From the NCBI RefSeq assembly GCF_014192575.1, contig NZ_JACHYC010000009.1:124001-188000 (forward strand): a stretch of 64,000 nucleotides of DNA, given 5' to 3'. The position numbers and the translations under genes were made by a program. The notes below the pieces were generated by a model. That model was not told the DNA's origin. It worked only from the letters and a program-made list of their open reading frames with translations, and made no database searches. Of this stretch, positions 60,126 through 64,000 are shown piece by piece. Source of the DNA: Variovorax sp. Sphag1AA. GTDB lineage: Bacteria > Pseudomonadota > Gammaproteobacteria > Burkholderiales > Burkholderiaceae_C. Position 1 is the first letter of the stretch. Every line of letters begins with the position of its first letter.

Positions 60126-61244
60126 ATGGCCCGCACATACGCATTCACCGTCACGAGTGGCACCGACGAGTTGCCATGGCTGCAGGATCCGATCGAGGCA
60201 CATCGCCGCTGGCGCTCGACCCTGAGCTGGAAGCGTGACGTCTCAACCAGCGATGCCGACGCCCCGCTCTATGCCGAGCACAGCAACAATCTCTACCAAT
60301 CGCTTTGGGGCAAGTTCTGCCGATGGCTGACCGGCCGTTCGCTGAAACTCGACGAAGTGCGGCAAACGCACATTGAAGCCTTCCTCAAGTCGCTGGAGGG
60401 ACGCCGCGGCGCGCCGGCCAGTGTCCGCACCATGCGTACCTATCTGGCCGAGATCCATCGCGTGTTCACGCACCTTCACGAGATCGGCATCCTCAACGCC
60501 AACCACGCGGCCACGGTGCTCAGGCGGAAACGGCTTGCGCCCGAGTCGCAGTTCGAAACCGATCCACCGCTGCCCCCGAGCCCCGGCTTTCTGAAGGCCT
60601 ACGAAAAGATGGCGCAGCGGATGTTCAAGGAAGAACGCGCCGAGCTACCCGAGGCGTGGTCGCCGGCACGCAATCTCGCGCTGCGGTTGATCGTCGCCGA
60701 GTGTGGATTGAAGCTGTCCGAGATCTGCAAGCTGATCCCGCGCAACGTCACGATCCAGCCAAACGGCACGGTGGTGATCCGCTCTCCGGGGCACCGTCAG
60801 GTTGTGACGCGCCCGCTTGTCGGTCGGCCGATGCTGGCAAGGGCGATGCAGGGCTGGCTCGACGCCCGGCGCGGCCTTCGCATCGTCCAGATGCGCCGCG
60901 CCCACGACGAGGACGGCCGCCGCTCCAACCGGCTCTTCCTGGGGCAGGCGGACAAGGTCATGTCAGCGGAACTCGTCGGCGGCGGCCTCGGCGATGCCTG
61001 CAGTCCGGTGGCGCCCGACCTGGCCGAGCGCGTGATCACGAGCTGCGTCAAGCGCACGCTCGAATCGCTGGGTCACGAGGCCGCCTTCCATGGCCCGCAA
61101 CTGGTGCGCAACGCGTACGCTGCAAGGCTGATTCAGGACGGCATGAGCGACATCGACGTCTCCGACCAACTCGGCATGAAGACGACCTTCACAGCCCGAA
61201 CCATTCGCGCAAAGCTCGGGCTTCCGGACGGGGCAGGTCAATAG
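60126..61244 (+). CDS. Tyrosine-recombinase-fold protein, catalytically degenerate
   Basis: The 372-residue protein has an N-terminal SAM-like core-binding domain (about 45-135) and a C-terminal recombinase-like domain. The expected catalytic Arg of TGLRxSE is Lys196 (CGLKLSEICKL). The HxLRH box is altered to HGPQLVRNAYA, and the C-terminal Tyr is missing from FTARTIRAKLG. It should fold like a recombinase but not cut DNA. It lies just before the cytochrome-oxidase assembly genes and has no obvious attachment site. Confidence 0.82.
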   Translation: MARTYAFTVTSGTDELPWLQDPIEAHRRWRSTLSWKRDVSTSDADAPLYAEHSNNLYQSLWGKFCRWLTGRSLKLDEVRQTHIEAFLKSLEGRRGAPASVRTMRTYLAEIHRVFTHLHEIGILNANHAATVLRRKRLAPESQFETDPPLPPSPGFLKAYEKMAQRMFKEERAELPEAWSPARNLALRLIVAECGLKLSEICKLIPRNVTIQPNGTVVIRSPGHRQVVTRPLVGRPMLARAMQGWLDARRGLRIVQMRRAHDEDGRRSNRLFLGQADKVMSAELVGGGLGDACSPVAPDLAERVITSCVKRTLESLGHEAAFHGPQLVRNAYAARLIQDGMSDIDVSDQLGMKTTFTARTIRAKLGLPDGAGQ

Positions 61245-61375
61245 GCCACCCCACACAAAGTTTGTCAACGCGAACACTCGGCGCTTGAGCAGCGGGCTGA
61301 CAGGGCCTATCCTGCGGCAAATTCGTCAGGCGACGCCGCGTCGCCGTGCCAAGTCGAAGGAGGAAGGAGATCGCG

Positions 61376-62101
61376 ATGCCCGACTTCCTGATTGCCTACT
61401 GTGGTCCAGCAGCGCTCCCCGAGAACCTCTGGGTTCGCTGGAACACCGATCCGTTGCTCATCGCTGCACTGGCTGCGTTGGCTGCCGTGATCAGCACCGG
61501 TCGCTCGTCCGATTCGCGGGCGGGATGGGGCGCGGTGGCGCTCATGGTGCTGGTTTTCGTCTCGCCGCTTTGCGCGCTGTCGTCGGCGCTGTTCTCGGCG
61601 CGGGTGTTCCATCACGTCGTGCTGGTTGCCGCGGTGGCCCCGCTTCTCGCGAGGGCGTTTCCGCTGCCGCGTCTGGGCTATCCACCTCTCGCGATGGTCG
61701 TGGCCGCGCACGCGGTTGTCCTCTGGCTGTGGCATGCACCGGGGCCCTATGCGTGGGGTCTCGCAAGCGTGCCGGCGTACTGGCTGATGCAACTCTCGCT
61801 GCTCGGTAGCGCATGGCTCATGTGGCGCGCGATCCTGGCACCCGCAGAGTCCTCCGGTCCTGCGCTCATCGCGCTGGTCGCGACCGTCGCGCAAATGGGC
61901 CTGCTCGGCGCGGTGATCGTCTTTGCATCGGTGCCGCTCTATCCGGTCCACCTCACGAGCACGCTGCCATGGGGCCTCACGCCGCTGGCCGACCAGCAAC
62001 TCGCGGGCCTGCTGATGTGGGTGCCGGCGATGCTGCCCTATCTGGCTGTCGGCCTCTACACGGCATGGGCGAGCCTCCGACCTAGCGAGCCGGCGCTGTG
62101 A
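61376..62101 (+). CDS. ctaG: Cytochrome c oxidase assembly protein CtaG (caa3 type)
   Basis: The 241-residue membrane protein has about six or seven helices. VFHHVVLVAAVAPLLARAF with a His pair, LWLWHAPGPYAW and GLLMWVPAMLPYLAVG are the CtaG_Cox pattern. It inserts copper (CuB) into caa3-type oxidases. AAGGAGG lies about 9 bases before the ATG at 61376. Its stop overlaps the CopD-like start. Confidence 0.92.
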   Translation: MPDFLIAYCGPAALPENLWVRWNTDPLLIAALAALAAVISTGRSSDSRAGWGAVALMVLVFVSPLCALSSALFSARVFHHVVLVAAVAPLLARAFPLPRLGYPPLAMVVAAHAVVLWLWHAPGPYAWGLASVPAYWLMQLSLLGSAWLMWRAILAPAESSGPALIALVATVAQMGLLGAVIVFASVPLYPVHLTSTLPWGLTPLADQQLAGLLMWVPAMLPYLAVGLYTAWASLRPSEPAL

Positions 62102-62610
62102 CGACGTTTCTCAAGTTCCTGCATCTGGCCGCCATCGCAGTGTGGTCTGGCGGCTTGATCGCGCTGCCTTACCTGTTCTGGCAACGTCGCCTGCTCAGCC
62201 CCGGGGCGGAGCTCGATCGCCTGCACCGCGTCACACGCCTGGTCTATGTCGACCTGACCTCGCCTGCTGCCTTCATCGCCATCGCAAGCGGCACCGCGCT
62301 CATCTTCCTGCAGACCACCTTCGTCGAGTGGTTCTCCATCAAGATGGTCTTCGTCGGATTGATGGCCATGCTGCACGTGGTCGCCGGACTGGTGATGCAC
62401 CAGCTCTTCCTGCCCACCGGCCGCTTCGGCCGCGTCTCGTTCGTGACGCTGACAGTGGCGTACCTGGTGTTGATCACCGCGATCGTCTGGGTGGTGCTGG
62501 CCAAGCCGCACATCGACTCGAACCAGTTCGCGGTGCGGCTCTTCGAGCCCGGCGGCCTCTCACGCCTGTGGCATCAATCCTTCGGCGAGACCAGGATGCC
62601 GATGCCATGA
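62098..62610 (+). CDS. CopD-like membrane protein
   Basis: The 170-residue protein starts with GTG, overlapping the ctaG stop. It has four membrane helices with FLHLAAIAVWSGGLIAL at the start, a CopD/HemJ-like pattern with a His in helix 1 and others in the third helix (MLHVVAGLVMHQLF). It could bind heme or copper and take part in oxidase assembly. Its last 37 bases overlap the convergent DUF2231 gene. Confidence 0.8.
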   Translation: MTTFLKFLHLAAIAVWSGGLIALPYLFWQRRLLSPGAELDRLHRVTRLVYVDLTSPAAFIAIASGTALIFLQTTFVEWFSIKMVFVGLMAMLHVVAGLVMHQLFLPTGRFGRVSFVTLTVAYLVLITAIVWVVLAKPHIDSNQFAVRLFEPGGLSRLWHQSFGETRMPMP

Positions 62611-63083
62611 TCGAACACGAGCTTGCCCCCATGCCAGCCGGCAAAGCCCACCATGACCGACCCGAGGACGGACAGCATCAACCCGTGCGGCAACACCGAA
62701 GCGGGATCGGTCAACCGGACACCCCAGCTCGCGCCCGCGATGGCGACCAGCGTCATCGCTGCGACCGCGTGCGACCAGCTCGCCTCGTGCGCCCGTATGC
62801 CGCGCACCAGCAGCAGCTCACCGGTGCCGACGATGCTCGCGGCCACGCCGCTCCAGAACGCCATGCCGGCCGCCCAGAGGCCTGCACGCAGCCAGAAGGG
62901 GTCGCCCGACCACCAGTAGAAGACATCGACGCCGAGTGTCGCCACGACGAAGGCCACCGGAAAGTGCACCAGCATCACATGGAGCGGATGGCCGACCACA
63001 GCGACCGCGGAGCCGACGTCGAGACGCTGGAGCTCGAGCAGGACTTCGCTCTTGGCCGAGGTCGCGTTGCCTTTGTTCGCCAT
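62574..63083 (-). CDS. DUF2231 membrane protein
   Basis: The 169-residue protein has four membrane helices. HPLHVMLVHFPVAFVVATL at the start is the DUF2231 hallmark, with two His residues likely to bind heme. AAAGGAGA lies before the ATG at 63083. It is transcribed against the operon and lies between the CopD-like gene and coxB. It may be a b-type heme redox protein feeding the oxidase. Confidence 0.88.
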   Translation of the reverse strand: MANKGNATSAKSEVLLELQRLDVGSAVAVVGHPLHVMLVHFPVAFVVATLGVDVFYWWSGDPFWLRAGLWAAGMAFWSGVAASIVGTGELLLVRGIRAHEASWSHAVAAMTLVAIAGASWGVRLTDPASVLPHGLMLSVLGSVMVGFAGWHGGKLVFDHGIGILVSPKD

Positions 63084-63137
63084 GGTTCTTCTCCTTTGAA
63101 GCGCATGCCGTTGTCGATGGGCGGCCATCCTAGCCTC

Positions 63138-63827
63138 ATGCGCGCTGCGCTCCAAGCCGGATCGTTGATGGCCTTGTCGGGCTGCCGCGGACCGCTGTCC
63201 GCGCTGGATCCTTCGGGCCCCGCCGCCGCCTCGATCGCCACCATGTGGTGGGTGATGTTGATCGGCTCGGCAGTGCTCTTCCTGCTGGTCGTCGGCATCT
63301 TCATCCAGGTCGTTCGACGTCCGGGCTGGGGATCCAGCGTGTCGCCGACGCGGTGGGTCGTGATGGGCGGGCTGGTGCTGCCAGCGATCGTGCTGCTGCC
63401 GCTGCTGGCTTACGGGCTGGTCACCGGCGAACGTCTTCTGCCCCTGCCCGGCGCCGCGCCGCCGCAGCGCGTCGAGGCCATCGCGGCACAGTGGAACTGG
63501 ACCTTCCGCTATCCCGACCATGGCGGCGCCGAGACGCGCAACATGCTGCTGCTGCCCGCGGGCACGCCAGTCGACATGGTCGTGACGAGCAAGGACGTGA
63601 TCCACGCCTTCTGGGTGCCGCGCTTCGCCGGCAAGGTCGATGCGGTACCGGGCCGGGTCAACCGCCTGCGCATCCAGGCCGACCAGCCCGGACGCTACGA
63701 AGGCACCTGCGACGAGTTCTGCGGCCTCGGCCACGCCGGCATGCGATTCGGCGTGATCGTGTACGCACAGGGCGAATTCTCAGCCGCGCTCGAACAGGCA
63801 CGCGCGGCACCGGAGGCAAGGAAATGA
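63138..63827 (+). CDS. coxB: Cytochrome c oxidase subunit II
   Basis: The 229-residue protein has a lipoprotein-like signal (SLMALSGC), two transmembrane helices (about 33-58 and 73-95) and the periplasmic CuA domain: QWNWTFRYPD, His156 and CDEFCGLGHAGM with Cys191, Cys195, His199 and Met202. It lacks a C-terminal cytochrome c domain, so it is of the ba3/caa3 type without fusion. Alternative starts at 63105 and 63117 are possible. Its stop overlaps the ctaD start. Confidence 0.95.
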   Translation: MRAALQAGSLMALSGCRGPLSALDPSGPAAASIATMWWVMLIGSAVLFLLVVGIFIQVVRRPGWGSSVSPTRWVVMGGLVLPAIVLLPLLAYGLVTGERLLPLPGAAPPQRVEAIAAQWNWTFRYPDHGGAETRNMLLLPAGTPVDMVVTSKDVIHAFWVPRFAGKVDAVPGRVNRLRIQADQPGRYEGTCDEFCGLGHAGMRFGVIVYAQGEFSAALEQARAAPEARK

Positions 63828-64000
63828 GCGGACCCGTCGATCCCCAGCCGGAAGGCGCGAAGGCGCTGCGGCTGCACCGGGAACTGACCCGGATCTGGGC
63901 GACCGGCCCCGGCTGGCAGCGGCTTGCCTCGGTGAATCACTCGGTCATCGGCATGCGGATGTTCATCACATCCTTCGCGTTCTTCCTGATCGCGGGCGTG
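63824..64000 (+). CDS. ctaD: Cytochrome c oxidase subunit I, 3' truncated by the window edge
   Basis: The first 59 codons are present. The protein opens with SGPVDPQPEG, then helical HRELTRIWATGPGW, and the start of the first membrane helix (SFAFFLIAG). This fits the N-terminus of heme-copper oxidase subunit I, as does its position directly after coxB. No catalytic residue falls within the window. Confidence 0.85.
   Translation, partial: MSGPVDPQPEGAKALRLHRELTRIWATGPGWQRLASVNHSVIGMRMFITSFAFFLIAGV

Noticed and set aside
60126..61244. The recombinase-like gene as marker of an integrated element
   Set aside because: There is no tRNA, direct repeat, excisionase or phage gene nearby, and its catalytic residues are missing.

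Overview
The window is a 64 kb stretch of chromosome from a GC-rich betaproteobacterium, most likely Burkholderiales, family Comamonadaceae (Variovorax-like). The reasons are the strong third-position GC bias, two Bug-type tripartite-tricarboxylate receptors, a TAXI receptor, a SPINDLY-like TPR glycosyltransferase, a SWIB mini-protein, a PXPV-type secreted protein and a caa3-type oxidase locus. This placement is inferred from gene families, not from a database search. No rRNA, tRNA, CRISPR array or complete insertion sequence was seen.

Layout. (1) 1-3.3 kb: multistep phosphorelay made of a hybrid kinase cut by the window edge, an Hpt protein and a receiver-nucleotide cyclase. (2) 3.3-8.2 kb: lipase-like hydrolase, TAXI binding protein, zinc-ribbon membrane protein, Omp85-like barrel, decayed HAD gene and a 54-residue membrane protein. 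(3) 8.5-13.5 kb: secreted PXPV protein, OmpR-type regulator with a degenerate receiver flanked by two TGACA-N4/5-TGTCA palindromes, then a di-heme peroxidase-like lipoprotein coupled to a Tat lipoprotein glycosidase. (4) 13.6-31 kb: mixed small operons, including Coq4, a Crp/Fnr regulator, YebC, a Nudix enzyme, class II and class I aldolases, a six-EF-hand protein facing a two-component system, and an XRE/M16 peptidase pair.

(5) 31.4-43.1 kb: a long minus-strand run with a dehydrogenase, two orphan Bug receptors, and a three-gene cluster of cytosolic patatin, tandem-duplicated gluzincin peptidase and metallo-beta-lactamase-fold hydrolase. Flavodoxin, lipase and LysR genes lie upstream of that cluster. 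(6) 43.2-50.0 kb: a plus-strand catabolic operon facing the LysR gene. It encodes a GAF protein, an aromatic hydroxylase, a VOC protein, an alpha/beta hydrolase, an ABC importer and a flavin reductase, which fits uptake and ring-opening of an aromatic compound. (7) 52.3-60.0 kb: an iron-acquisition locus with two Fur-like boxes. It encodes a PepSY membrane protein, DUF2271, DUF4198, ApbE, a membrane-anchored flavoreductase, a siderophore receptor and a PiuC-type oxygenase. The DUF2271 protein carries an ApbE flavinylation motif, so the locus can be read as an extracytosolic flavin electron-transfer module serving iron uptake. (8) 60.1-64 kb: a catalytically degenerate tyrosine recombinase, then CtaG, a CopD-like protein, a DUF2231 protein, CoxB and the start of CtaD.

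The two observations most worth testing are the patatin/gluzincin/metallo-hydrolase operon, for which I know no described function, and the DUF2271-ApbE flavinylation module.
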